Shown piece by piece: positions 10,201 to 21,382 of a DNA stretch of 64,000 nt. The notes beneath the pieces are model-generated. The model was not told the DNA's origin. It was given only the letters and a program-made list of their open reading frames with translations, and did no database searches. Within the stretch, counting starts at the first letter, position 1, and the number at the start of each line of letters is the position of its first letter. This DNA comes from Hsuehochloa calcarea (taxonomy: Eukaryota; Streptophyta; Magnoliopsida; Poales; Poaceae): the NCBI GenBank assembly GCA_036346395.1, contig CM070615.1:23307282-23371281 (forward strand), in the 5' to 3' direction. The position numbers were made by a program, and so were the translations under genes.

Positions 10201-11050
10201 CTATTTCTCGATATTTTTCATCAAGGGTTGATTTCCTCCCCCTAATGACGAGAAATAATTCTCATCTAATATGCTATCAGCGAAGCTGGCTGCATGCAAA
10301 TCTCCAGTCGTGGGGTCCACATATCTGATTATGGATGTTGTCTCGTAACCAACGTATATCCCAGACTTTTGAAGAGTGCCCATTTCAGTTTGATGTGGTG
10401 GTGGTATAGGTACATAAACCTTGCAACCAAACCTTCAAAGATGAGAAATTTTCAGTGTTGACCCTTGCGCTAGCTGCATAGGTGAATGGATGTTATATGC
10501 CGGTGGTCTAAAATTGATGAGAGTTCTTGGCATGCGACCGCGTGTCCCTAACATGTAGTTGGTAAATAACAATTCTGCTACTCCATTCTGGGTGTGGACA
10601 TGTGGTATGGGAAGCTCAACTTTAATTCTCATTTTCACACAATAATCATCAAATGCCCTCGAAGTTAATTCTTCGGTGTTGTCCATTCTGGTGGATTTCA
10701 CATGATGATTAGGGAAATTATTCTTAATGTTAATTATCTACGAGATGAGCTTTGCCGAAGCGTGGTTTCTCGTAGACAATAAACAAACGTGCGACCATTT
10801 CGAGGAAGCATCGATGAGCATCATAAAATACCTAAATGGCTCTTACAAGGGATGTTTAGGACTGCAAATGTCTCCCTGTATACGGTCCAGGAATGCAGGG
10901 ATTTCGTCATTTACTTTCAGAGTAGAGGGTCTAATAATTAGTTTCCCGGTGGTACATGCAGGGCACACAAAATTTTTCGGATTCGGGAAGTTCTTTACAT
11001 TGACACTATGTCCCTGTGAATTGTTAATTATATTTATCATCATCCTAAGA
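10201..11050 (-). pseudogene. Copia integrase with zinc-binding N-terminus
   Basis: The N-terminal end (10843-11043) has NFVCPACTTGKL, the second half of the HHCC zinc finger, then FLDRIQGDIC leading into the core. The core block MDNTEELTSRAFDDYC and HVHTQNGVAE (about 10590-10690) corresponds to the second catalytic Asp and the NG-E region. The C-terminal part (10201-10383) contains SGIYVGYETTSIIRYVDP and GDLHAASFAD. Frames change at least three times. Confidence 0.85.
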
Positions 11051-11059
11051 CCTAAGTGG

Positions 11060-11530
11060 CATAATCTATCATGCTAGAGGTAGAAGAGATTTAGAGCTTC
11101 TAAATATAGTTTTCAGGGCAGTATAGGATGTAGATGCCTTAATATTAGTGTAGTATAGCCCATTTTCAAATGAAGGAAGTCATTCTAATACTATTTTTTT
11201 TTATTTTCGTCACGCTTTGTAATGAGCAGGTATTCCTTACCATGCTCTTCTTCAGTCTCTACGTGGAAACCGTTAGCGCGAATATCCTTGAGAGTTCTAG
11301 TCGATTATGGGCACAACAAGGCTTCTTTAATGACCAAAGTTGTGTCCATCGGGAGTATAATTGTGGCCCTTCCTGAGCCTATTATACATGTATCGCTGCC
11401 TACGATTGTCGTAAGGCTACAAGCATTCTTACCGATCGACTGAAAAATTCCGTCTCTCTCAGGTTGGTATTCATTGTGGCACTACCTGCTAAGCACACTT
11501 CCTCCACAGGGCGCTACATGCGTTCTAATA
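11060..11530 (-). pseudogene. Copia protease and pre-integrase region
   Basis: The minus strand gives CLAGSATMNTNLRETEFF near 11450-11500, matching the protease active-site block that is normally C-L-V-D-S-A-T. Asp is replaced by Gly, so the catalytic residue is lost. It is followed by GSGRATIILPMDTTLVIKEA and LLCPQSTRTLKDIRANGFHV, the region linking protease to integrase in this copia group. Confidence 0.7.
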
Positions 11531-11699
11531 TAATATACTTTATTAATATGTAACAGAAATGAAGAAACACATAAATAAAATACTTCAGATATCAGAACAT
11601 AACTTGCTATCATAGATACGGGAATATAAGTATTGCAGGACTCATCATAAGATTTTAATGCTTTGCTCTTCTAGAGTTTGCAACCATTATTCAAAGTTT

Positions 11700-12330
11700 C
11701 TTCATAATCACAAACTGCAAGTGACTGTAAAAGGATTTGGGTGCAATGCGTGCACTAGATCGAATCAGCGAAGTATTCAGAAACTTCTGCCTCAATCTGC
11801 TACATGGCGATCTTCTCCTCTTGAGCAACTACGGCTGTGGCCGCTGCTATGTCCAAAGGAGGGATGATGGGGGCTGCTACTAGGCTGTCCACATCCATAA
11901 GTGCAACTAATGGGTGTGGATCTTCCGTGCCTGCAATGGTGAGGTGTGCCTCATGCTATCATTTGCCCCTTTTCTTAGACTGTAAAACACCAATTACGTG
12001 TGACACACGGCCTTACCCTTCTTGCCCCCTTCCTTCGTGAGAGGATTCATTACCTTGTAGCTACTAGTATTGGCTTCATGGCCAACATTGCTACTTGGTG
12101 GCTGTGAGATGTAGTTTTTCCTTAGAACATCATCTTGTGCTTTCGCAATTTTCATGATGTCAATCACTGCGGCATACTCCTTGTAGCCATTTTGACAATA
12201 ATTGCGTGTGGATTGCGCCGCATTCGGGTGAAGGTAGAGAGGGTCTTGTCAATCTTCTGCTCATCCGTGATTACCTTATCACATAGTTGAAGACTGTACA
12301 AATTCTAGCCATGCTGGACCAACTCTTTCG
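11700..12330 (-). pseudogene. Copia gag C-terminal half (UBN2-like)
   Basis: Broken minus-strand frames give CDKVITDEQKIDKTLSTF, YAAVIDIMKIAKAQDDVLRK and APIIPPLDIAAATVVAQEE, matching the end of the UBN2 gag domain and the gag-pol linker. I could not find a clear zinc knuckle or the gag N-terminus. Confidence 0.65.
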
Positions 12331-12339
12331 AACTTCTGG

Positions 12340-14002
12340 TTCGTGATTCCATTCATTTTTCATATTCATGTAAAAAGTTCACAAGGTTACTGCTGGTAAT
12401 TTACATAAAATAGTTGCAAAATTCTCATAATGCTCTTCGAACTCCCAGTTCTAGATCCCGTATTTTTTCATGCATTTTCATGATTTACTGTTATTTTCAA
12501 TGATTAAAAGCAATATTAATAATCACAAATAATCAAAATAGTAAATACAATAAATAAATTGCATAGAAATAATAATAACAAGGTGAAAAATGCTTCAAAT
12601 GAAAAAACCGATTCAAAAATTGAATTCCCGAGGCCCTTTTTTGCTGGAATATGAATTTTCGGCGAATTCTGCAATTTTGAAGGGCTAAAAGGCAAAAATT
12701 TCAATTCTGAGAAATTTAGCGCATAATTTTTGAAACATCCGAGGGTTTTTTTCAAAAAAAAAATCCTTATTTGCGAACTTCTTTTGTAATTTACAAAATG
12801 CTGAGGGACTTTCTTGCAAAAGCCAGCCTTCATGGGCCGGTTCGCTCGGCCCAGTTTCGCCGCTAAAAACGGGGGGCGATCGCGTAGGGTTTCCCCGGCT
12901 TCTTGACCGATCGGCGGCGGCGGCACGGCCGGGGCGGGGCGGCGACGGCAGGCCGGTGCTCGTCTGCAGAGATCCGCCGACGGCGGTGCCTCATGCGAGA
13001 GTCGACCGAGCATTGCGCCTCGATGCGGGAGGGCGGCGACGCCGTAGCAGCGTCGCGAGCCGACGAGGCGAGTGCTTCCGGCTGGTGGCGTGGCGGGCGA
13101 GAGCGAGAGCGGCGCGCGGCGGTGCATGTGGCGCCCCATGGCGGCCGAGGAGCCGCGGCGGGAGGAGCTTGCGGCCGTTCGGCGTCGGCGGTCTGACGGA
13201 GCGCCGCAGCCGTTCGCCCTTTCTTTCTTCAAATAGTGCCGTGCGGCGGGGCAGGAGCAGCGAGGGCCGTGCGGGCGGTGGCCGAGTCGACCATGCGGCG
13301 GCGGGCGGGCGCTTCTCCTCCCTTCTTCAAGGCGTCCGGCGCGGCGGCTTCACGTCTGGCCGAGTCGCGAGCGAGGCGGCCGCGGCGTGGCGCGGTTCAA
13401 CCGGCGGACGGCGGCGCTTCGCCCGACGGCTTCAAGCCGGTCGTGGCGGCCGGCAGAAGACGTCCTCTCCCCTTCCCCTTTTCTGTGATGCTTTTGGGGT
13501 TGAGGACTTATTCGGGCGGCTCGTTCGGGCGCACGGGTGTGCCTTCGAGGTCGGCGGCGGGGGGAGGGTGGTGCCGTGCGGCGGCCGTGGGCGGCTTCAA
13601 GCCGCCGGTCGATTTGCCATGTAGGGGATGCGGGTGCGGCTGCGGCTGCTGGTCGGTTGGTGTGGTCGGCGAGCGCCGACCTTTTTTCTTCTTCTTACTG
13701 TTCATACAATGAGTACTGTTCATACAATGAGTAGTGTTGATGCGATGTAATTTTCGTACCGGTTGGCGACTTCGAGTCGGCTCGCGGTGAATTGACAATA
13801 TCAATTTACGGTACAATCGACATCTGATCTTTCGTGTAATCTCCCAATCGACATTGTGTCGGCGACTTCAAGTCAGCGGTAGATTAGAACAGATTTGCAC
13901 TGTAGAAAAACAATCTAGAAAGCAAATTTGCAGTATTGAAAGCAATCTAGAAAATACGATTCAATCTACGAGTGTTGTTGTTCAACGGTTACCTTTCGAT
14001 GC
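12340..14002 (-). other. Copia leader with a very GC-rich central block
   Basis: Between the primer-site region and gag lies about 1.6 kb. The part at 12840-13660 is extremely rich in GGCGGC-type sequence, unlike the AT-rich neighbours. Long open frames occur in several overlapping phases there, as expected of stop-poor GC-rich DNA, and none resembles a known domain. It could be leader sequence or an exon captured from a GC-rich grass gene; the sequence does not decide. Confidence 0.5.
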
Positions 14003-14028
14003 GAGGAGAGTCGATCGTGCTGATAACG
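14003..14028 (-). promoter_or_regulatory. Putative primer-binding site region
   Basis: Directly after the 5' LTR on the minus strand is CGTTATCAGCACGATCGAC. The CGTTATCAGCACG block resembles the post-LTR sequence I associate with several plant copia elements. I cannot say with certainty which tRNA it matches. Confidence 0.55.
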
Positions 14029-14303
14029 TGTTGAGGAACCGTCGCTGGCGAGTCCAGTCCGATCGATTACCTCGTAGATAAACTCAGAATCGTAAGAACA
14101 ATGCAAGAACATAAGAACACAACAATAGAATGAATACAGAGATATTAGAGGACTTCAGACGTCGCTTTATTGCTTCATAATCATCGGGGATACAATGAGA
14201 GAGGGAGACCCTCTATTTATAGACTACGGGATGAGGAGTTCAACTGGGCCAGGACTCTCCGGGGTCCTAGGCCCGTACTGGGCCAGGGCCCGGTTTCTTA
14301 ACA
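14029..14303 (-). repeat. 5' LTR of the copia element
   Basis: 275 bp from TGTTGAGGAACC to TTTCTTAACA on the plus strand, with a minus-strand TATA box at about 14212-14224. It differs from the 3' LTR by substitutions and a missing TACTGGGCCAGGACT repeat. Confidence 0.92.
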
Positions 14304-14308
14304 TTTAC

Positions 14309-14560
14309 TTCATTGCCGAGCACTCCTGTACCGGTACATAAATAGCATTGTGCGGCCGCCCCAGATGTGTGGCCGCCCAGAAGGTGACAAATTTTCGTTA
14401 AAAAGAGGAAACAACTGAAAATTGAATACAAGTCCCTAGCTAATTGACTTCGTACTCCTTTCAATCACCAGATTGTGTAGATGTTCCATGGGCATTCACA
14501 TAGTTAATGTGTAGTTTCATGTATTGCTTCTATCAGATTAGACATCTGTGCTACTTAAGA
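14309..14560. other. Unassigned spacer
   Basis: About 250 bp with no recognised gene. It holds a short direct repeat (TGCGGCCGCCC and TGTGGCCGCCC near 14351-14378). Confidence 0.4.
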
Positions 14561-15356
14561 CGTTAGATAGGTTAGTGCCTCGGCTTTCTATATGATAGTT
14601 GTACGCGTTTATATACTAGTTGTACACATTTACATGATAGTTGTACGCGTTCACATATTAGTTGTAATCTATATATGTGTAACTCATGTACTCTGATTTC
14701 AACAATTAAATATAGCGTTACTTTCTTCGCTTACATGGTATAAGAGAGGTACCGCGCCTGAGCCGCCACCTCCACATCTTCCGCCGCGCCGCTCCTGGGA
14801 CATGATCTCATCTCTATGATCTCCCCCGAGGGTTGCGCAACCCATAGTTTAAGTCGTATCACCGATCATCCGATCGGCTACCAATTAGAGTTTTCTCCGA
14901 TCATCTTCAAATCGGGTTTTCTCTATTTTTCTCGATCATAGATCGGTTTTTGTCGCCTTGCCGACCTGTCGACGTTCCTCGGCTCCGGACTTCCCCGCCT
15001 CGGCTTCGACCTCTCCGACGCCTCCTCTCTTCCGATGACATCGTGGTGTGACGCAGCGCACTCGTCGACATGGCCCTTCCTGTACGGCCTTCCGAGTGCC
15101 CCATCTACCGTTATCATCACGTCGGATCATCGTCGTCGGAACGTCGTTCGCGTGACTTCTGTCTTCACCGAATTTAGGTCCAGTCTGAATGTTTGCCTTG
15201 TCGACGTTCCGACTGCGGGGGCGTGTTAAACATGATGGTGTCTCAGCTTCCTATAAGATAGCTGTATGCGTTCACACGATAGCTGTAACTTATATATGTG
15301 TAACTTATGTACTCTAATTTCAATAATTAAAGATAGTGTTACTTTTCTTACTTGTA
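14561..15356 (+). mobile_element. TRIM-like miniature LTR element (796 bp)
   Basis: A 176-bp left LTR (14561-14736) and a 123-bp right LTR (15234-15356) share the series GCTT-C-TATA-GATAG-TGTA-GCGTT...TATATATGTGTAACTTATGTACTCT-ATTTCAA-AATTAAA. A TGGTAT-AGAG primer-site-like sequence follows the left LTR (14737-14747), and the purine-rich GCGGGGGCG precedes the right one. The 497-bp interior codes for nothing recognisable. Flanks TAAGA (14556-14560) and AAAGA (15357-15361) could be a duplication with one mismatch. The left LTR has an additional GATAGTTGTACGCGTT repeat block. Confidence 0.75.
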
Positions 15357-15794
15357 AAAGAGTATATACATATATAGGCATGATCGATCATGGTAGTTGA
15401 TCAACAAAGCGAAGTGCGACAGAAGTGGAAACGGATCCCCGTCGCCTTACTTGTCGCTTTTGGACGCTGGCGCCTCCCGCCAGCTAGCGGCCGTCTCCAC
15501 CTGTTGCGGCGATTGCTCCTACACGAAGTTTGATGCCAACAAAGCACTGCCGCGATCAATTGTGTTGTCGTCTTCGAGCATTGCTTTTTGGCTTCAGCAT
15601 TGCCGCGATCAGGTAAATACACACACACAGCTCCACCAATTGGGATGAGCGGTGCATCAGAACCACCACAGAGCATAACATCCTTGAAGATTAGGAACAA
15701 GATCAAACAAAATGTTAGTCACTTGTAGAACAGATCATGCAAAAATGAAGCTTGTAAAAAAAGATGTATTATTTTTAATTTTTTTTTGAGGAAC
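15357..15794. other. Spacer downstream of the PPR exons
   Basis: No further PPR exon is detectable, so the gene remnant ends here. A short (CA)n lies at about 15617-15629. A weak purine/pyrimidine splice signal occurs near 15685, but the following frame shows no PPR motif. Confidence 0.4.
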
Positions 15795-16271
15795 TTGTCC
15801 TGCTTTTCCATAGAAGCTAAGCATGTTTGTGTATGTCTTCTCATCAATAGGTAAGCTTAATTCTTGTGCAGCAGTAAACATTTCAATAGCCTTGTCCAGA
15901 TTTCCTCCTTGGCCATAAACACTGAATGAGAAAACTGAAGCTAATGACATAATGTTCTCAACAAAACATCAAAAAAGAAGACGATTCCAGACTTTTGGCT
16001 CCAACGTTCACGAGATGTTTTCTGAAGATTATCTACCTTATCATTATATTGAATGTCTGCATGGACCGAGGAATGCCAAAGGATATCATGCGATCATATA
16101 TGCTGACAGCTGAGTACAGTTTGCCTGCTTGGATACTAAAGCTGTAACAGTTAGCTATGGCAACCGGAGACCTGAAAGGTAATTTGCTTGTCCATCTAAT
16201 GAGGAAAAGATATTATCCAGACCTGACTCAAGCATTGATTTGATAAAAGTATTGTACACGACAGTACCAAG
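15795..16271 (-). pseudogene. Pentatricopeptide-repeat gene fragment, three exons
   Basis: Minus-strand exons are 16223-16271, 16037-16127 and 15795-15921. They encode LGTVVYNTFIKSMLES, then GKLYSAVSIYDRMISFGI with MQTFNIMI, then VYGQGGNLDKAIEMF and DEKTYTNMLSFYGKAG, which are consecutive 35-residue PPR units. Exon joints keep phase: the first ends with one base of a codon and the second supplies two; the second ends AG and the third starts T. GT donors and AG acceptors are present at each internal boundary. PPR proteins bind organellar RNA. The sequence resembles the Arabidopsis At5g27270-type family, but that is from memory. No start, stop or targeting peptide is found, so it is a fragment. 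Confidence 0.75.
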
Positions 16272-16862
16272 CTCAACAGCAAACATGAAGTTAACAATTG
16301 AAAACCATAAATTCTTCCGTGTTAAACAATAATAAAAAGTTCAACAGTTAATAGGAAAAACCACAACCAAAAGTTCAGCAACACCAAATTATACCTTGTC
16401 GAATTATGACCTGATACAGAGAACATGATGTAGATTAATAATGCCAAAACCATAAGATTAACACCCACCTCTTAAAAGAATAATCGCTATGAAATACCTC
16501 AGCTCACTACATGTGAAATATCTCTACTAATAGAGGCTTGAGAGGCCCTTATTCTTTTTCTTGACCGACTTTGACCGTTGAGGACAATGACCGTGAGCCT
16601 CTCAATCTTCTGCGATCTCCTCGTATTCTTCTCCTCCACTACCAACATTCTAACACCCCAAATATCCCTTTCAGTTCAATTGTTAAAAAATGTGGGATTT
16701 TTAAAACTTTCTCTTACGCTTCGGCGATGTTCAAATTTCTGAGTTGTTGTTTGAATCCTCCTCCCGAAAAACTAAAAATTGAATTCGAACCGGAGTTTAT
16801 AAAGAAAAGAAAAATGAAATATTTTTTTCCCTTTTTTCCTTTCTTTCCCTTTTTCTTCATCT
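16272..16862. other. Unassigned stretch before the gypsy LTR
   Basis: About 590 bp without further recognisable PPR exons. The part from 16560 to 16862 has an open plus-strand frame that ends in a CT/T-rich run and resembles LTR or leader sequence, but no pairing repeat was found. Confidence 0.35.
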
Positions 16863-17548
16863 CCCCTTGTAACATCCCAAAATCCAAATTATGGGATTAT
16901 GTACTATAAATGCATTAGTGGAAATACATTGACCATTTGCATAAGAAAAATACTATGTTGATTTTGGTTTTTGATTTTAAAAGCTAAACATGAACTATAA
17001 ACAAATAGGTGCTAAAAAGGAAATAGATAAGACAAGATAAAAATATCAGAGGAGAGAATTATTTTGGGCATAATATCCCAGAAGTAATTCACAAAAGAGC
17101 AAAACAGAAACGTGTATGAATTTTATAGAAATTCACAAAAAGTATTATCATCTGAAAATTTTACAGGAGAAACTACATTAGGTCAGGAGCCTACACAAAA
17201 AAATTCATTAAATTCTGAAGTAATTTGACTAGTAAATAAAATCTGCAAAGAATTCAAGAGAAAATCAAAAATCTAAATCTCTCTCTCTCCAACATGTGGG
17301 CCCCGCCCACAGGGATCGTCTTCCACCTCACGGCGTAGAGCGCCAGTGCACGCCCACGAGACCTCCGCACTTCCCGTGGTTTCCACACCGCCCACAGTTT
17401 TTCCCTACCGGCCACACTCGCCTGCCACTTCGCCAAAGAAGTCGCGCCCATCCTCGCCTGGTCACACGCCGCTCCCGCCCAGATGCCGCTAAAGACCCTG
17501 AGAGCTCACGACCGCCGGGCTCTCCCCCATTGATCTCCGCCCCTCCAC

Positions 17549-17559
17549 CTATATAAAGG
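17549..17559 (+). promoter_or_regulatory. TATA box of the gypsy LTR
   Basis: CTATATAAAGG lies about 680 bp into the LTR and is followed by a CT-rich leader, as expected for the LTR promoter. Confidence 0.6.
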
Positions 17560-18832
17560 TCACCCGAGTTGTGTCTCATCTTTTCCAACACAGTGCGCAC
17601 CATCTCCTCCTTCCTCTTCCACTCAAACAAGCTCAAGAGCTCGGAGAACGCAACCCTAGCTTCAGCCGTACGCTGCCACCTTTGTCCTCGACGCTGTGAA
17701 GGGTTTGATATCACCCTTACTGCATCATATCATGTCCCCATGACCTCCGATGCTATCCCCTCACTTGATTTCGTACTCGATCCACAGGCTCGGCCGAATC
17801 GACCCTTTGTCCTCATCTCCAACCAGAACCGCCGCTCCAGTTGTCGCCGGAGCTTCACTTCGTCCTCGTCTCTGACCAGAACCGCCGCTCCAGTCGTCGT
17901 TGTCGTCTGGAGCGTCGCAGGACCATCACCAAGCTTCTTGGACCATTGGACTTCGATCTCTTTCACCCGAGCCTCTTCTCCACATACGACCGACCTCGCC
18001 ACCTCGGCTCGGCCATCGACCACCAACTCGACCATATCCGGACCCCTCTCGTGATCCGGTATGACCCTAGTATACCCTAGATCCTTATGGTCACAATAGA
18101 TAGTCAAGGGCATAGCTTGGTTGCAACTTCACTCGTAGCTGTAGCAGCTCCTCCGCTCGACACTGGTGCGCCGCCACATCAGGCCACCTCCGGCCTCGCA
18201 ATCGGTGCCAACGGGTGCACAAGGGTATGGAGATTTTTTCCTGGGCACTCTCCAACCGCTACGAGTATCACGCTGCCGAAAAGACACACAGGCATGAGCA
18301 CCACCGCGCGGTTTTTGCTGAACTAGCACTGTAGCTTATCACTAGCGTCTTAACTACGGCCATTAAGACTAAATCAATGTTTAGTTGTCGGGTTAGCCCT
18401 AATGATTCACTGACATGTGGAACTTGGCCAAAAGTTAATGAAAAACATAAATCAAAATGTTCTGTAGACGAGTCTATGACGTGCGGACCCCACGGCTTAA
18501 GTGCAGAGTAAAATCTCTTTTTCACCAGGTGGTCGAAACTAAAACCTCTTTTTGAGCAGGTGATTGAAACCTCCATCCAACCAGGTGGTCGACAACTTCC
18601 TTCTGAGCACACATAGTCGAAACTTCCTTTCAACTAGGTGTACTCGAAAATAGATTTATCAAATCGAACCAAAATGAAACCTTAATAACTTTTGCTACAA
18701 AACTCCAAATTAAATAAAATTTTTCTCTAATTTTGTCTAAAATCATAATCTACTAGAATATGTAAAAATATCTAATTTTACTCACTGTTGAATTTATTGG
18801 ATGTTATTTAATTCATTTTTGGCTCTTTTTAG

Positions 18833-18898
18833 ACGTCGATTATTCGGGTTATTATTGCGACGATCAATCAACTTTACCTCCAGAATAGCAAGAGCAAG
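18833..18898 (+). other. Putative mini-exon inside the gypsy LTR
   Basis: A 66-nt segment lies between an acceptor-like CTCTTTTTAG and a strong donor-like CAAG|GTAAGC. In phase 1 it reads DVDYSG then an acidic stretch, with one stop near its end. A second acceptor-like site (TTTGCAG, next base 19575) leads into an open EEPTPEDELF frame ending at TGA 19628-19630. The same layout occurs in four other LTRs in this window. Function unknown. Confidence 0.4.
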
Positions 18899-19931
18899 GT
18901 AAGCACCCTCTTTGATCATGTTGATCCTAGTATTTTAATTATGGTACTTTATTTTGTAAATCCTATTATGCATGCGTGTATGTTGTTTATGAAAAATGCT
19001 ATTATTGGGAGGATGGTAGTTGTAATCCTACTTGTTGCATTATCCTTTTGAAATGTTGATCCCCTACTATTGTAACCATTAGAATATAGGTTAGGCATTA
19101 TGTAATTTCAATTGGGAAGTTTTCAGTGCGATTATCGCACAAACGCAACTAGAGCGATAGTTTTTTTGAAAAATTTATAAAAGGACAACATGATAATTTG
19201 AGAATTTGGGAATATTTTGAAAAATATCCAGAGAGGGTATCTCTGTTATTTGATATGAAAATTAAATGAAAACTTTGGATTTTAGACGCGGGCGAGTTAT
19301 ACTTTATTCTGAAAAAGTGAGGATTGTGACTCACTAGTAGATAGGTGGAGATCTTGCCCGTAGTCGATTAAGGACTGAAGCCAGCAACTCTGGGACAAAG
19401 AACTAATCATACAACCATATGTGCTAGTATGGGATAGTCGTAGCTAGAGTAGATTCATTCATTTGATAGCCTTGCATCTAATATAATTTTTGCGATACAC
19501 TACAAATCTTTCTTAGTACGCATTGTACTCAATTGTACTCAATCTTGCTATTGTTGTTGGTTTAGAATTTGCAGAGGAGCCGACGCCAGAAGACGAGTTA
19601 TTTGCCCCCGGCACCGAAAGGGTTCGGTGACGGGTCTACCTAGGTCTTATTCCTTATCAGTTGCCTGTGGGATTGGATGGACATGCTGCTAGACTTTTGC
19701 TATTTATTTTGTTTACTCTGATGACTGCTTTTATTTGGACGGTCAGTTGTTGTTATAAAAATTGTTGTAATAGCTTAAGTAGAACACCTTTTTTTTGCTT
19801 TACCTTAGTATGTGTTTGTATCGATGTGATTGCCAAATGTTGTGAATGTGTGTGCTCTCCATTAATCCTCGGACTAGCACAGTACACACATAAGACATTT
19901 GGGTATTCCACACCCGGGGTCTGATAACGCA

Positions 19932-19944
19932 TGGTATCAGAGCC
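19932..19944 (+). promoter_or_regulatory. tRNA-Met-type primer-binding site
   Basis: TGGTATCAGAGCC follows the LTR directly, the canonical plant LTR-retrotransposon site complementary to the initiator tRNA-Met 3' end. Confidence 0.85.
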
Positions 19945-21377
19945 ATACTGACTGTAGGACAAGCCTTAGGTAGAATGGTTAATAGATTAGGACTTAGAAT
20001 TAAAAATGCAACCTAATTTAACCTTAGGAGTGGTTCTGAAATTTTTGAAATATTTACTAATATTTTCCCTCTTAGCATTCTTTTCTCATCTAAAGATCCT
20101 TTTTTATCATCTCCTCTCATCTTGTTCAAAATAGTTCTATATTTGAGAGAAGTGATGTTCTCTAAAAATAAAAGAATTAAATTACCTTTAGGACTTTAAA
20201 ATAGAGCCAAATTGTTTTCAAAAAGTAATTAAAACATCCTACTCAAAGTTCTTTCGAAGATTCTACACCCATCCACTGAAGATGCTGCCTCAGATGGATC
20301 TTTCCTCAAAATTTCAGAACATACTACTTGTTGAAATTTATGTGATGTAATATCGTTTTAAACCTCTCCTACCTTCATTTGGAGTTTAATTGATTGATAT
20401 TATAAAGGTCTACATAGATAAAGGCCAACGGGTAGTAATACCTGATTATGAGCCATAGGATTAGTTAAATGAACTAGAGAATGGATAAAAACATGTGCTG
20501 AAAATTCTTTTCTTTTCTAGTATCTTCTTATCCATGTCTTTTGCCACATAATTACTAGATTCTCTTTTCTTAAACATATAGAGGCCCACTTTTTGGGAAC
20601 CACAATACCACACTAGTGCCTTCGAGGAAGGTACACTGCAGCACTTCTTTTTAGGAAATGCTTCAGCACTCCATCCAGTATGGCGTCCACTGAGTATCTC
20701 ACTCAAATGCTCATCTAGGGCCAACACAATGGAGACCCCACTTTTGGTTATTACGAGAGGGGCTCCACGGTCCTGATGTCGCTCTAAAATGTGGTTTACG
20801 TCGTTGTCATACGCATGCAGCATGAGCTGCCGGAGCCCATCATCTGTCTCCAATCCGGTACCCGACGTCCTCGTATGTCGGCAATTGGTCACAGCCGTCG
20901 AGTGATGGTTATTTTCTTGGGGACGGAGGAGTCTTCGCGGATGGTGCAGCAACACCACCACCCTCACGCCAAGCATAAGGAGACCAAGTACCAGAGTACT
21001 CCATCCTCCGTTGTCCCTGAGTCCTCCGGAGCCGCCCAGCGCGACGTCGATGCCTAGACTACAGTAGATAGTCTAGAGCTCACCTGTAGGCCTTAGAGTG
21101 AGCACTTTTGGATATTTTGTAGAACCAAATCGAGATGGGACCTCGCTGTAAAATTATTGTAATATGCTACTTGTTATGTTCTAGTTGACCTCTTTTGTAC
21201 TATGGAACAACGGGCATTAGCGCCATGCTGTGCTTAGCTAGTACGTTGAAAATTCATGTGTGTTGCCCCTAAATTTTAAATATGCATGCTATCAGTTTAG
21301 ATTGAGTTAAATTAGGTTGGAATGACAAAACTTGTTGACCTACGTAACTTCTGTTTATTCCATCCCTTTCTGCAGTC
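19945..21377 (+). other. Gypsy leader and unassigned internal region
   Basis: AT-rich leader runs to about 20460. From about 20580 to 21060 the composition is more coding-like, with an open minus frame of 171 codons and an open plus frame ending DVDA, but neither shows a known domain. The stretch around 21060-21200 resembles gypsy LTR end sequence. It may be a mosaic of older pieces. Confidence 0.4.
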
Positions 21378-21382
21378 ACTTG

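Larger units (their letters stand above)
7354..14303 (-). mobile_element. Complete but inactive Ty1/copia element (6950 bp), minus strand
   Basis: Two LTRs (7354-7645 and 14029-14303) enclose minus-strand gag, protease, integrase, RT and RNase H remnants in copia order. The element is flanked by a perfect TTTAC duplication (7349-7353 and 14304-14308). A purine tract adjoins the 3' LTR and a conserved primer-site-like block adjoins the 5' LTR. The LTRs are largely alike apart from a roughly 17-bp indel and scattered substitutions, but all domains carry stops and frameshifts. The RT catalytic block and protease aspartate are altered, so it cannot be autonomous. Confidence 0.92.
16868..19931 (+). 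repeat. Long 5' LTR of a Ty3/gypsy element (about 3.06 kb)
   Basis: Starts TGTAACATCCC and ends just before a TGGTATCAGAGCC primer site at 19932. The first third is GC- and CT-rich with a TATA box (CTATATAAAGG) at 17549-17559; the rest is AT-rich. Long TGTAAC-type LTRs with this primer site are typical of Tekay/Del-like chromoviruses. No matching 3' LTR occurs in the window, so the element is a 5' remnant. Imperfect repeats of CAGGTGGTCGAAACT occur at 18525-18650. Confidence 0.75.

Noticed and set aside
12516..13712. Several long overlapping open frames on both strands in the GC-rich copia leader
   Set aside because: Stop codons are rare in GC-rich DNA, frames overlap in conflicting phases, the products are Arg/Ala/Pro-rich low complexity, and no domain is recognisable.
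15650..15720. A fourth PPR exon after the acceptor-like site near 15685
   Set aside because: The frame that follows has no PPR residues and no phase-compatible continuation of the third exon.
20461..20976. 171-codon minus-strand open frame in the gypsy leader
   Set aside because: No recognised domain, lysine-rich AT-driven C-terminus, and opposite to the element's direction. Listed only as unassigned.
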